A stretch of 64,000 nt of DNA, taken from NCBI GenBank assembly GCA_003056425.1, contig PYVY01000014.1, forward strand, positions 62,001 through 126,000, given 5' to 3'. This document shows positions 28,166 through 38,742 of the stretch, piece by piece (position 1 is the stretch's first letter; every line of letters begins with the position of its first letter). Position numbers and translations under genes: made by a program. Source of the stretch: Alteromonas indica (GTDB lineage Bacteria; Pseudomonadota; Gammaproteobacteria; Enterobacterales; Alteromonadaceae). Under the pieces are notes generated by a model, which was not told the origin of the DNA, made no database searches, and saw only the letters and a program-made list of their open reading frames with translations.

Positions 28166-28764
28166 GCGATCTCAGTTAGTAAGATGTTAAGTGAACGTTC
28201 AGAAGTGGCAAAGCAGCCTTGCAACGCCTCAATAAATTGTTGTGCGCGGGGCGGAAACTGGCCTGCAATATAGGTGTGCAGCTGTTGCCTGACCGCACGG
28301 GTAAAGCCCTCCCGGTCAGGTTGCGCGCCGTCTAAGTTATCAGTACTTACCGTAAATTGGCGTCCGACCGCCAGGGTGAACGCCCACTCAATAGCCTGAG
28401 GTTTTACTTCTACCTGTTCAAACGCGCGTTGCTGTTGGCTATCTCTGCCATCGGGGCAATACCAGTAGCCATAATCTTCTAACCGACGGCGCTCGGCTCC
28501 TGCAATACACCAATGCGCAATTTCATGAAGCGCGCTGGCAAAGAAACCGTGGGCAAACACAATCCGATGGTAAGCATGGTCCGCGTCCGCAGGCAGGTAG
28601 ACAGGTTCGTCTGTACCACGTACTAACCGGGTCTTATACGAAGGCTCGAACGTACGGTTGAACAGCCTAATCAACCGGTCTACCTGATACGCCTCCCGGG
28701 CGGCGTCATCAAGCTGGCCGGAGGCTACTGGTGTGGGTGTTTTCAGCGTGTGGTTTTCCAACAT
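28162..28764 (-). CDS. epmC: Elongation factor P hydroxylase
   Basis: 200 residues close to E. coli EpmC (YfcM), which hydroxylates the beta-lysylated lysine of elongation factor P. Shared blocks are DEPVYLPADA, RIVFAHGFFASALHEIAHWC with the metal-binding HEIAHW, the CPDGRDSQ block and FEQVEVKPQAIEW. The N-terminus is about 15 residues longer than in E. coli and has no internal Met; the start has no clear Shine-Dalgarno. It is the first gene of the epmC / kinase-like / yfcL unit. No epmA or epmB is in the window. Confidence 0.92.
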   Translation of the reverse strand: MLENHTLKTPTPVASGQLDDAAREAYQVDRLIRLFNRTFEPSYKTRLVRGTDEPVYLPADADHAYHRIVFAHGFFASALHEIAHWCIAGAERRRLEDYGYWYCPDGRDSQQQRAFEQVEVKPQAIEWAFTLAVGRQFTVSTDNLDGAQPDREGFTRAVRQQLHTYIAGQFPPRAQQFIEALQGCFATSERSLNILLTEIA

Positions 28765-29087
28765 ACAATCTTGTACAGCGTGCTCAGCTAAAATGTCATA
28801 GGCGGTGTCGCATTTACCGTAGGATAGCCGAAAGCAACCATTGTTCCAGCCGCCCCATGATCCTGCCTGACCGCATGATTAGGATGCCCGGAAGTCTATC
28901 AAACCGGTTGCGCAAAGGCCATCGTCGCGCACCTGTTTGCCACAGATGGCTTGGACACAGTGTGCACAACTTGCGGTAGTGAGCCGAGGCTGCGAATAAA
29001 CCACGAGGACGGCGACCCGTTATTGCCACTTATGCATGATAATGGTAGAACCAACCCAGATATCAACGATAACGTGGTGACCTAGCG
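28765..29087. other. Gap between epmC and the thioesterase gene
   Basis: 323 bp between divergent genes, so promoters for both must lie here. I saw no convincing -35/-10 pair, hairpin or RNA gene. Confidence 0.5.
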
Positions 29088-29525
29088 ATGCAAAGCTTAT
29101 CGTGGCTTCATGAACAGCCATATATTGAAAACTGGAAGGTGGAAGACGCGCATATCGACCATTATGGACATGTAAATAACCAGGCTTACCTGGCGCAACT
29201 TGAAGCCCTGGCCTGGGCACATACTAATGCTTTGGGGCTCACCTTAGACGATTACCGGCATCTCGACCGTGCCATGGTTATTCGTCGCCATGAGTTAAAT
29301 TATCATCTCCCCTCCCACCTTGGCGATGAACTGGCTTGTGCCACCTGGATAACCTCATGTGATAACAAACTGTCTTTGACCCGGCAGTTTCAGTTTATTT
29401 GTCGGCGCCGCCAACAAACAGTATTTTCAGCTACCACCGGGTTTGTTTGTACCAGCCTGAATAACGGCACGCCCAAGCGGATGCCACCTGTATTTATTCA
29501 GGTATACGGGCAGGCGTGTATTTAA
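29088..29525 (+). CDS. Hotdog-fold acyl-CoA thioesterase (YbgC/FadM type)
   Basis: 145 residues with the 4-hydroxybenzoyl-CoA thioesterase signature: Asp24 in HIDHYGHVNNQAYLAQLE, on the long hotdog helix, is the expected catalytic residue. RRHELNYHLPSHLGDEL is the following strand region. Members hydrolyse medium- to long-chain acyl-CoA. Nothing around it fixes the substrate, although several fatty-acid genes lie further right. The ATG is preceded only by GGTGACC, a weak ribosome binding site. Confidence 0.85.
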   Translation: MQSLSWLHEQPYIENWKVEDAHIDHYGHVNNQAYLAQLEALAWAHTNALGLTLDDYRHLDRAMVIRRHELNYHLPSHLGDELACATWITSCDNKLSLTRQFQFICRRRQQTVFSATTGFVCTSLNNGTPKRMPPVFIQVYGQACI

Positions 29526-29801
29526 TAGCTGAAGCCATACTGCTGCGCCGCAATTATAAGGCTCATGAGTATGCTGGCTGACTGCATAACATCTATTCCC
29601 AGTAGTGGCCTGGCAGGTAGCTAAAACCTGGCCGCGGCAATGCCCAAGGTTTAGGTTATCTCTGGACGCGGTTTACGTAGCAGTACCGCTTAACCGTTTC
29701 AGCTTGTGTGCAATATCAGTAGGCTGCGACGTAATGCGATTACCAGCAATAGCCTGGAGGCTTTGCGCGCCCCTTGCTGCGCCTCTTGCCGAGGGATCTG
29801 C

Positions 29802-29824
29802 GCCCCGCCCTTTCGCGGCGGGGC
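29802..29824 (+). terminator. GC-rich hairpin downstream of the thioesterase gene
   Basis: An 8-bp perfect stem gccccgcc / ggcggggc with loop CTTTCGC, followed by TTTGAG. The U-tract is short, so termination is plausible rather than certain. It lies about 275 bp after the thioesterase stop. An open frame of 74 codons overlaps it and is rejected. Confidence 0.5.
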
Positions 29825-29942
29825 TTTGAGCAAAGGGGTGCGACAGCGTAATAGCAAAGGACCTTTAGCCTAAGGTAAAAGCAAAGGCTTCGATTGCAGT
29901 GGCCAGGCCCGGCAACCTTTACCGGCTACGCGGCTGACAACC

Positions 29943-29962
29943 GGCGTGGTAGTTACCACGCC
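29943..29962. promoter_or_regulatory. Near-perfect 20-bp palindrome upstream of the PfpI-family gene
   Basis: GGCGTGGTA (29943-29951) and TACCACGCC (29954-29962) are perfect inverted copies with two central bases. It sits 165 bp before the start at 30127, in the 601-bp non-coding gap 29526-30126. Its form suits a dimeric regulator's operator. No regulator can be named. Confidence 0.45.
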
Positions 29963-30126
29963 CGATTTGCTGGCAATAGAAAAGCGCTCTGATAGCCCTT
30001 AAATAATACTCGCTTATGGTTTACCGGCCCCTTAACGCCTGACCAAGATTTAATGTTTGTAAACGATCCTGATTAAGCGAACGGTGCGTACGAAGAGGCA
30101 CATTGTTAACTTAGGAGAACGTCATA

Positions 30127-30687
30127 ATGGGTGTATTAACAGGTAAAACCGTTGCTATTCTTGCCACCGACGGCTTTGAACAAGTTGAACTGACCGAACC
30201 AATGGAAAAGGTAAAGGATGCGGGGGCAGAGGTACATATCGTGTCGCTGGCATCAGGTGAAATTCAAGGGATGCAGCATGCCGATAAAGGCGACAAGTTT
30301 CCGGTAGACAAAACGGTAGATGAAGTGTCTGCGGCAGACTACAACGGGTTGATTCTGCCTGGCGGTGTATTGAACCCTGATACATTGCGTGCCAATGCTA
30401 AAGCGGTACAGTTTGTTCGTGATTTCTTTGTTCAGCACAAGCCGGTATCAGCTATTTGCCACGGGCCATGGTTGTTGGCCGAAGCTGATGTGTTGAAAGG
30501 CCGTACGATTACTTCTTTTGCATCAATCAAGACAGACCTGATGAACGCTGGCGCCAACTGGGTAGACCAGGAAGTGGTAGTGGATCAAGGACTAACGACC
30601 AGTCGCGATCCTGATGACCTGGAAGCGTTTTGTAAAAAAGTGGTGGAAGAGCTTCGCGAAGGCAAACACGAAGAACAAACCGCGTAA
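30127..30687 (+). CDS. PfpI/DJ-1 superfamily protein (YhbO-like)
   Basis: 186 residues, class I glutamine-amidotransferase-like fold. The nucleophile-elbow Cys111 lies in SAICHGPWLLAEAD, and Glu18 in DGFEQVEL is the conserved acidic partner. Members (PfpI, YhbO, YajL) act in stress protection and have been given protease, deglycase or glyoxalase activities in different reports; which applies here cannot be told. A good AGGAG lies 8 bases before the ATG. A terminator follows at 30707. Confidence 0.9.
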   Translation: MGVLTGKTVAILATDGFEQVELTEPMEKVKDAGAEVHIVSLASGEIQGMQHADKGDKFPVDKTVDEVSAADYNGLILPGGVLNPDTLRANAKAVQFVRDFFVQHKPVSAICHGPWLLAEADVLKGRTITSFASIKTDLMNAGANWVDQEVVVDQGLTTSRDPDDLEAFCKKVVEELREGKHEEQTA

Positions 30688-30706
30688 ATTCTCTTTAACT
30701 TTAGAT

Positions 30707-30729
30707 AGCCGGGCAGCCGTTGCCCGGCT
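30707..30729 (+). terminator. Terminator after the PfpI-family gene
   Basis: AGCCGGGCA / TGCCCGGCT, a 9-bp perfect stem with loop GCCGT, followed by TTTTTG. It ends only 26 bp before the next start codon. Open-frame continuity upstream of that ATG is therefore not coding. Confidence 0.9.
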
Positions 30730-30755
30730 TTTTTGTGGTCTATTCAGGAATTTTC

Positions 30756-31844
30756 ATGACAGATTTATTTTCAGCCGGCAGTACCGGTACGATTGAACTG
30801 CGTAATCGCATTTTTATGGCACCGCTCACCCGCAGCCGTGCCCATGATGACACGGATATCCCTTCGGATATGGCTATCACGTATTACGCCCAGCGGGCTT
30901 CTTCGGGCTTGATTGTGTCAGAAGCGACGCAAATTAACCCACAAGGAAAGGGTTATATCCAAACACCAGGCATTTATACCGCGGAACAGGTAAGCAAATG
31001 GCGTGAAATTACTGACGCGGTGCATGCTAAAGGCGGTAAAATTGTTTTGCAATTATGGCATGTAGGGCGTATCAGCCATACGCACTTTCAGCCTGATGGC
31101 CAAGCCCCCCTTGCGCCTTCTGCTATTCAACCCGATGTAGAGGTGTTTTTTGATGGCCAGAAGCAGCCTGCGTCCACTCCCAAAGCAATGCGTGTGGAAG
31201 AAATAGAAAACACGGTGGAAGATTATCGCCAGGCAGCGAAAAATGCGCGCGAAGCAGGTTTTGACGGAGTAGAAATTCATGCAGCTAACGGCTATCTGAT
31301 AGACCAGTTTTTGCGTGACAAAACGAATCAGCGTGAAGATGAATACGGTGGTTCTGTGCAAAATCGGATGCGTTTTCTCAGTCAGGTCACAGAGGCGGTG
31401 TTGAGTCAGTGGGACGCCTCTCAGGTGGGTATTCGCCTGTCTCCTATCGGTAATCAGAACGACATAGATGATAGCGATCCGTTAGGCACGTTTACTTATA
31501 TCATTGAGCGCCTGAACCAGTATGGTTTAGCATATTTGCATATGGTTGAGCGTTTTCCAGGGCTGCCGACCAATAACAAGGACCTTAAAATTCAGGCAGC
31601 GCTGCGCCAAGCATGGCAGGGTTTTTATATCGCCAATGGTGATTACGACTATCTTACCGCACAAAATGCGGTGGAGTCAGAGTATGCAGATGCGGTGGCG
31701 TTCGGCCGTACCTATATTGCGAACCCCGACCTTGCAGAACGCTTTGAAGTGGGCGCCTCACTGAATGAACCCGACCCGGATACCTTTTATGGTGGCGGCG
31801 AAGAAGGGTACACCGACTACCCGTTTATGCAGCAAGACAGCTAA
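30756..31844 (+). CDS. Old Yellow Enzyme family alkene reductase (NemA-like)
   Basis: 362 residues from the ATG at 30756, which has AGGAA six bases upstream. Twelve further in-frame codons upstream overlap the terminator and are excluded. It is an FMN-dependent (beta/alpha)8-barrel ene-reductase. FMAPLTRSRA begins the barrel, LWHVGRISHT and VEIHAANGYLIDQFLRD contain the His-Asn substrate pair, TNQREDEYGGSVQNR follows, and ADAVAFGRTYIANPDL binds the flavin phosphate. It reduces activated C=C bonds of electrophiles such as N-ethylmaleimide. A regulator of NemR type is not adjacent. Confidence 0.92.
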   Translation: MTDLFSAGSTGTIELRNRIFMAPLTRSRAHDDTDIPSDMAITYYAQRASSGLIVSEATQINPQGKGYIQTPGIYTAEQVSKWREITDAVHAKGGKIVLQLWHVGRISHTHFQPDGQAPLAPSAIQPDVEVFFDGQKQPASTPKAMRVEEIENTVEDYRQAAKNAREAGFDGVEIHAANGYLIDQFLRDKTNQREDEYGGSVQNRMRFLSQVTEAVLSQWDASQVGIRLSPIGNQNDIDDSDPLGTFTYIIERLNQYGLAYLHMVERFPGLPTNNKDLKIQAALRQAWQGFYIANGDYDYLTAQNAVESEYADAVAFGRTYIANPDLAERFEVGASLNEPDPDTFYGGGEEGYTDYPFMQQDS

Positions 31845-31870
31845 TAAGCCGTGTTGGTATTAACGACTTG

Positions 31871-31892
31871 AAGGGCATCCCAGGATGCCCTT
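31871..31892. terminator. Bidirectional terminator between the ene-reductase gene and fadH
   Basis: aagggcatc and gatgccctt form a tight hairpin, with TTTGTTT following on the plus strand. It stops the ene-reductase transcript and lies 11 bp beyond the fadH stop, between two convergent genes. Confidence 0.8.
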
Positions 31893-31903
31893 TGTTTAAT
31901 CTG

Positions 31904-34012
<2,109 letters not shown>

Positions 34013-34018
34013 CTAAAC

Positions 34019-34058
34019 TAGACAGCGTCAAGATAGTATGCAATATTGACAGTGTCAA
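34019..34058. promoter_or_regulatory. Two dyad operators and the fadH promoter
   Basis: A perfect 13-bp palindrome TTGACA-G-TGTCAA (34046-34058) and an imperfect copy TAGACAGCGTCAA (34019-34031) lie 27 bp apart centre to centre. On the minus strand the first supplies a perfect -35 TTGACA (34053-34058). With a 17-bp spacer it is followed by -10 TATCTT (34030-34035), which touches the second dyad. Binding of the divergent TetR protein here would block fadH directly, and probably tetR as well. Confidence 0.65.
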
Positions 34059-34100
34059 GATAGATTTTTTCATTTCATTTACATTTATACAGGCAGTAAT

Positions 34101-34724
34101 GTGGCTCACAAACAGGCTTATCATCACGGCGATTTGCGCGCGTCCATTATCAGCGCCGCTACCGCACGGTTGGAGTTGCATGGCATCGAACAGCTGTCAC
34201 TGCGCAAACTTGCTGAAGATCTCGGGGTGTCCCGTACCGCCCCCTATCATCACTTCAAAGATAAGAATGCACTGCTTAGCGCCATTGCCGCTACCGGGTT
34301 TGAAAACTGGAAAGTTACTGCGCAGTCAATTTTTGAACGTGAAGACTTGCCGGCCAAAACCCGCCTAACCCGGTTTATTCACGCCTACATTCATTATGCG
34401 GCGCAGCATCCGCAGCTATATGACCTGATGTTTGGCCGTACATTGTGGCAACATAATAATGCCACTGAAGATTTGAAAGCGGTGGCCTACCCTACTTTTC
34501 ATTATCAGGTAAGCATGACACGGCACTGGCAACAGCATGGCTTATTGCCAGCAGATACCGATGCGTTAAGGCTGGCCCAAGTTACCTGGGGTACCTTACA
34601 TGGTATTGCGCGACTAGTAATTGATGGCGTGTATGCCAACAGCAGTCATATTGATGACATGTGTGATACTGCTGCCGCTCTATTTATGCAGCAGTACCGC
34701 GGCGCTGCCGATCCTGCAGGATAA
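34101..34724 (+). CDS. TetR/AcrR family regulator with WHG-type ligand domain
   Basis: 207 residues, GTG start. The N-terminal helix-turn-helix is at residues ~12-58: RASIISAATARLELHG, then LSLRKLAEDLGVSRTAPYHH. A C-terminal domain has the WGTLHGIARLVIDG motif seen in WHG-type TetR proteins. It is divergent from fadH with palindromic operators between them. Its likely ligand is therefore an acyl-CoA or related lipid, but this is inference from context. Its last 41 bp overlap the 3' end of the convergent GMC oxidoreductase gene. Confidence 0.88.
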   Translation: MAHKQAYHHGDLRASIISAATARLELHGIEQLSLRKLAEDLGVSRTAPYHHFKDKNALLSAIAATGFENWKVTAQSIFEREDLPAKTRLTRFIHAYIHYAAQHPQLYDLMFGRTLWQHNNATEDLKAVAYPTFHYQVSMTRHWQQHGLLPADTDALRLAQVTWGTLHGIARLVIDGVYANSSHIDDMCDTAAALFMQQYRGAADPAG

Positions 34725-36363
34725 AGCAGGCAGCCCGTTCAGCTATCATCACTACAGCAGCATGAGTATTACCGCCTATAATAGAAGGCATTACCGAGGC
34801 GTCGACCACCCGTAACCGTTTTACCTTTATAACTTTTAGTTCAGGGTCAACCACTGCCCATGAATCGTCGGGGCGGCCGATTTTACACGTGCCTACAGGG
34901 TGATAAATAGTCTCACTATATTCACGGATAAATTCTGTTAACGCGCTATCGCTGGTGCGTTCCATACCGGGTAACACTTCTTTTTTCAAACAGGGCGCCA
35001 AGGCTTCACTATGAAGAATTTGGCGCGCCATCCGTAGCCCATCAAGCATTACAGGTAAATCTGCAGGATGGCTAAGATAACGGGGATCAATAATCGGCGG
35101 ATCGGCCGGGTGACTACTGTATAAGCGAATTTCGCCGCGGCTTTTGGGGTACAGATTACATACGTGCAAGCCAAAGCCATAACCAAAAGTGGTACGTCGG
35201 CCATGGTCGTTCAAGCGCGCCGGTAAAAAGTGAAATTGCAAATCGGGTTTGCCAGGAGACGCGGTAGCAGAACAGGCAAACCCACCCGCTTCAGCTATAT
35301 TGGAACTGAACGGTCCATTCCGCCGAAAGGCGTACGCCAAAGCGGCATGGAAAAACGTAGGTAGCGCTGCCGGGGTTACTGCATAGCCGTGCCGCCCAGC
35401 GCTTGCGCACTGTACGATCACATCTAAATGATCTTGCAGGTTCTGCCCTACACCCGGGGCCTCTGCCACCAGCGCTATACCATGACGTTGTAATTCCTGT
35501 TTGGGCCCGATTCCGGATAACATTAATAACTGGGGCGAATTGATAGCACCAGCACATACTATGGTTTCGCTTCGGGCCAGAATTTGCTCTGAGGTGCCAC
35601 TACTTCGAAGCTGTACCCCCGCTGCCGCTCCGGCTTTTATCAGTATTTTCTCAACCAATACCTGGGTTTTAATGACCAGGTTTACCCGCCCTGTAATGCC
35701 GCCTAAATAGGCTTTAGCACTTGAACAGCGCTGACCCTGTGACTGGGTAACATGGTACAAACCCAGCCCTTCGCGATGGGCGCGGTTAAAGTCATTGCAC
35801 TGTGGCAATCCTACTTCGCGAGCGGCGGCTACAAAACGCCGTGAAAGGGGGTCGACATGGCGCAGTGAGTTAACCTGTAATGGGCCACCATGGCCATGAT
35901 ATTCATCTGCCTCCCCGGCAAAGTTTTCGGCCTTTTTAAACCAAGGTATGACGTCTTTTGCGCCCCAACCTATGGCACCGGCCCGCACCCAGTCATCGTA
36001 GTCGCTGTATTGTCCTCGAATGTAGCACATCGCATTAATAGAACTGCTGCCGCCCAACGTTTTGCCGCGGGGCCAGAATAATTCGCGGTCATTAAGGGCG
36101 GTTTGTGGCGCAGTGGTGTATCCCCAATTCAGGTTCGTCACGCGACTTAACCCTGCTAAACCAAATGGAATATGAATTAATGGGTGTTTATCGCATTTCC
36201 CTGCTTCAATAAGACACACGGTTATGGCAGGATCCGCACTAAGTCTGGCTGCCAATACGGCCCCGGCTGATCCCGCTCCGACTATAATATAATCGAATTC
36301 TTTGGGCGGAGAGGCCAGCATTACCGGCATCGCCAGATATAAAAGTGAGTAGGCACAACGCAT
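34684..36363 (-). CDS. GMC family FAD-dependent oxidoreductase
   Basis: Up to 559 residues. The FAD-binding FDYIIVGAGSAGAVLAARLS is near residue 23, and WPRGKTLGGSSSINAMCYIRG is the first GMC signature. The second signature, GAINSPQLLMLSGIGP, and the active-site regions IYHPVGTCKIG and IIGGNTHAAVVMIAE are also present. Relatives are choline dehydrogenase and the alcohol dehydrogenase AlkJ, so it probably oxidises an alcohol; the substrate is unknown. The start is unclear: AAGAAGG directly abuts the ATG at 36363, and internal ATGs at 36330 and 36321 lie nearer the FAD motif. It converges with tetR, with overlapping ends. Confidence 0.9.
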   Translation of the reverse strand: MRCAYSLLYLAMPVMLASPPKEFDYIIVGAGSAGAVLAARLSADPAITVCLIEAGKCDKHPLIHIPFGLAGLSRVTNLNWGYTTAPQTALNDRELFWPRGKTLGGSSSINAMCYIRGQYSDYDDWVRAGAIGWGAKDVIPWFKKAENFAGEADEYHGHGGPLQVNSLRHVDPLSRRFVAAAREVGLPQCNDFNRAHREGLGLYHVTQSQGQRCSSAKAYLGGITGRVNLVIKTQVLVEKILIKAGAAAGVQLRSSGTSEQILARSETIVCAGAINSPQLLMLSGIGPKQELQRHGIALVAEAPGVGQNLQDHLDVIVQCASAGRHGYAVTPAALPTFFHAALAYAFRRNGPFSSNIAEAGGFACSATASPGKPDLQFHFLPARLNDHGRRTTFGYGFGLHVCNLYPKSRGEIRLYSSHPADPPIIDPRYLSHPADLPVMLDGLRMARQILHSEALAPCLKKEVLPGMERTSDSALTEFIREYSETIYHPVGTCKIGRPDDSWAVVDPELKVIKVKRLRVVDASVMPSIIGGNTHAAVVMIAERAACFILQDRQRRGTAA

Positions 36364-36541
36364 CCTTCTTTTGTACTGTTAACACTTTTATAACATAAAT
36401 TCAGTTAAACACACTCTCTGGGTATGTTAACTATTATCCCTGCACCTGTAATTTGCGTGTAGCGCCGCATACAACTGGGTTATCGGTTGTGAATGGTTTA
36501 GTCGCAGCCCTCTTTCCACCAGGGGCAGCAAAAGGAACGAT

Positions 36542-37975
36542 GTGAATAAGAAGATTGAAAACCCGGATAGCCTGTACACCCAGCAAATTAAAAAATTGCT
36601 TGATGAGGTGTATCCTAATGACACTAGCGCGCCGTCAATATATGCTGACGCACGTCATTTTTATACCCTAACGCCTTCCTTGTTGGTCCATATCCGGGAA
36701 ACCGAAGAGCAGCTCGCCAGTGCCATGGAGCGCGATGAAACAGGCTCACAGGTTGCCGAGTTACACATTAAGCTGAAAAAAAGTAAGCAAAAGCTGGAAG
36801 ATGAGCGGCAAGCCCGCATTGAACGCATCAATACGGTAAGCCGCACTATTATCAGTCTGTGTGAAGCGGATAACTATGACGAAACACAGTTACTTAGTGC
36901 AAAGTTCCTGGGCACACTTATGTTATTAACCCAAGGGACGGCCCCGGGGTTTGCCCGCTTCCATCAGCGCTTAAAGCCGCTGTATAAAGCGGTGCTGATA
37001 TTGCGCCTGGTCGACAAACTGATTCAGGATGAAAGTATTTCTCATCCTTATCTGGCGCTTTATCGCCCTTCTTTGTCACGTATGAATGGTGATCGCTACT
37101 GGCGCGATAAGTGGGAAAAAGAGTTGGCTATTCCGTTAATATCGGCAGCGTTATTGCAGGACATTGGCTTGCAGCATCCCGATGCGCAACATATTTTGGT
37201 GGGCGAAAACCGCGACGAAAATGAATTCAGGCTATTGGCTGAAGGCCAACGTAAAGCGTTACTTAAGCTAAACTTCTTACATACCATGAATTATCTAAAA
37301 CGCGGTTTGGGCATGCCGACTTATGTGGGGGTGGATGTGGAGGAACGTCACCGCTTCAACCAGCTGCATGAAGCCGCAAATTTATTTCGCGAAAAGCTGA
37401 TGCACGATGCGTTTGTATCAAAAAGTGGTATTGGTGAGTTACTTAAAGTACCGCAAATTTATGTTTCGATTATTCTTTCCACCAAAAGTGATTATACCCG
37501 CAAGGAATTACCTAAAGGCTACTTACTGATAGAACAGTTAGCCAAAAAAGGCGGCCTGAATAATAAACTGGCCGAGGCATTTATCCAGATTGTTGGCTAT
37601 TTCCCGCAAGGTTTTGGCATAGCCTTTATACCGGAAAATGAACGGGGGGAAGAAAAAAACCAGTTTGAATACGCTATTGTGAATCAGCTGAACCCAAAAC
37701 ACCCGGCCGAGCCCCATTGTCGGGTTGTGTCGCGGAATCTGAACTATACCACTTCGGGGCCGGATGAGGTGGTCAGCAAATCCCGCAATCTGTACTTCCC
37801 GGCTAATCAGAAAAAATTAATGCGCATCGGCCGCGACCGGTTGCAGGAAATAATGAGTCAGCTGAAAAGTAACTTCAATGCCGATTCAGTAGACCAGCTT
37901 GCGCCACCATGGTGGGAGCCTGCCGATTTCTTTGCCGACAAAAAGCATCAGAATTTATGGAAAAAAGGCAACTGA
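36542..37975 (+). CDS. Degenerate HD-GYP-like protein
   Basis: 477 residues, GTG start with AAGGAA upstream. No signal peptide. A charged, probably coiled segment at residues ~51-98 precedes an HD-GYP-like region. LISAALLQDIGL (199-210) corresponds to the usual L-L-H-D-I-G-K, but the metal-binding His is Gln206. No HHE..GSGYP motif is seen. The C-terminal part, LLKVPQIYVSIILSTKSDY (301-319), GGLNNKLAEAFIQIVGYFP (337-355) and AIVNQLNPKHPAEP (378-391), strongly recalls the end of HD-GYP phosphodiesterases. The reading is therefore a catalytically dead relative that may bind c-di-GMP or a partner. This is inference; no database check was possible. It stands alone between two minus-strand genes. 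Confidence 0.6.
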   Translation: MNKKIENPDSLYTQQIKKLLDEVYPNDTSAPSIYADARHFYTLTPSLLVHIRETEEQLASAMERDETGSQVAELHIKLKKSKQKLEDERQARIERINTVSRTIISLCEADNYDETQLLSAKFLGTLMLLTQGTAPGFARFHQRLKPLYKAVLILRLVDKLIQDESISHPYLALYRPSLSRMNGDRYWRDKWEKELAIPLISAALLQDIGLQHPDAQHILVGENRDENEFRLLAEGQRKALLKLNFLHTMNYLKRGLGMPTYVGVDVEERHRFNQLHEAANLFREKLMHDAFVSKSGIGELLKVPQIYVSIILSTKSDYTRKELPKGYLLIEQLAKKGGLNNKLAEAFIQIVGYFPQGFGIAFIPENERGEEKNQFEYAIVNQLNPKHPAEPHCRVVSRNLNYTTSGPDEVVSKSRNLYFPANQKKLMRIGRDRLQEIMSQLKSNFNADSVDQLAPPWWEPADFFADKKHQNLWKKGN

Positions 37976-38017
37976 CGATGGTTGCCCTTCACCTGCCCAC
38001 TAAAAAAGCAGGGCTGT

Positions 38018-38398
38018 TTACTGTAGCGAGTGTAAACCAATAGTATTGCCTTCGGTGTCTTTCACCAAGGCAATATGGCCGTATTCACCTATCGCCATTT
38101 TGGCTTGTACCACGCTGCCCCCAGCCTGTTGTGCCCGCTGTTGCTCCTGTTCACAGTTGTCACAGCTGAAATAAACAATAATTCCGCCAGTGCCGGCTTG
38201 ATGTGACGGGTTATGAACCAACGCACCGCTACAGCCGTGCGCCTCATGATTGCCATAAAAAGATAGCATGGTCAAAGCTTCATCAGAGGGGTCGCTAAGT
38301 TCCTCAAGGGTGGTATCAAGCATAGTTTCATAGAATGCACGGGCGCGTTTAATATCATCTACATATATTTCAAACCACACCAACGGGTTAATATCCAT
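38018..38398 (-). CDS. VOC (glyoxalase/bleomycin resistance) superfamily protein
   Basis: 126 residues from the ATG at 38398, which has CAGGAAAA at good spacing. The frame extends 45 codons further upstream, but that part is not homologous in style. Two beta-alpha-beta-beta-beta units are visible: NPLVWFEIYVDDIKRARAFYE with the AFYE motif, and GGIIVYFSCDNCEQEQQRAQ to GEYGHIALVKDTEGNTIGLH. The family binds a metal and covers lyases, dioxygenases and resistance proteins. The exact role is unknown; YdeN/PhnB-like small VOC proteins look closest. Confidence 0.82.
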   Translation of the reverse strand: MDINPLVWFEIYVDDIKRARAFYETMLDTTLEELSDPSDEALTMLSFYGNHEAHGCSGALVHNPSHQAGTGGIIVYFSCDNCEQEQQRAQQAGGSVVQAKMAIGEYGHIALVKDTEGNTIGLHSLQ

Positions 38399-38644
38399 AA
38401 CCGATTTTCCTGTAATAGTAAGGGTCATAAATACCTGGCGGGTACGGTTAATACCGCCAATTACTACAGGCAACCAAGCCATAGCCAGGGTGTATACTGC
38501 ACTCAAAAGCATAGCACGCGCCTCGGCGCACACAGGTCAGATAAGTGTTAAAGGTAGGATTAAGAGACGCCCCCGCGGATACGCCATTATGTGAAAAATG
38601 CGGGGCAATACCACTGCAGGACCGAGGAAACAGGGCGCGCACAA

Positions 38645-38668
38645 AAAAAGGTGCTGAAGCACCTTTTT
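38645..38668 (-). terminator. Terminator after fadR
   Basis: AAAAAGGTGCT / AGCACCTTTTT forms a strong stem (loop opens to about six bases). On the minus strand it is followed by seven T. It lies 75 bp beyond the fadR stop. Apart from it, the gap 38399-38742 between fadR and the VOC gene shows nothing recognisable. Confidence 0.88.
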
Positions 38669-38742
38669 GTTGTTTACACTTTTCGGGCAATCCCCGCTGA
38701 GCTACATGCTAAGAACAGCGCTCAGATAGCATTTTATTAGGG

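Noticed and set aside
29605..29829. 74-codon plus-strand frame after the thioesterase gene
   Set aside because: Runs into a GC-rich hairpin, has no Shine-Dalgarno and resembles no family.
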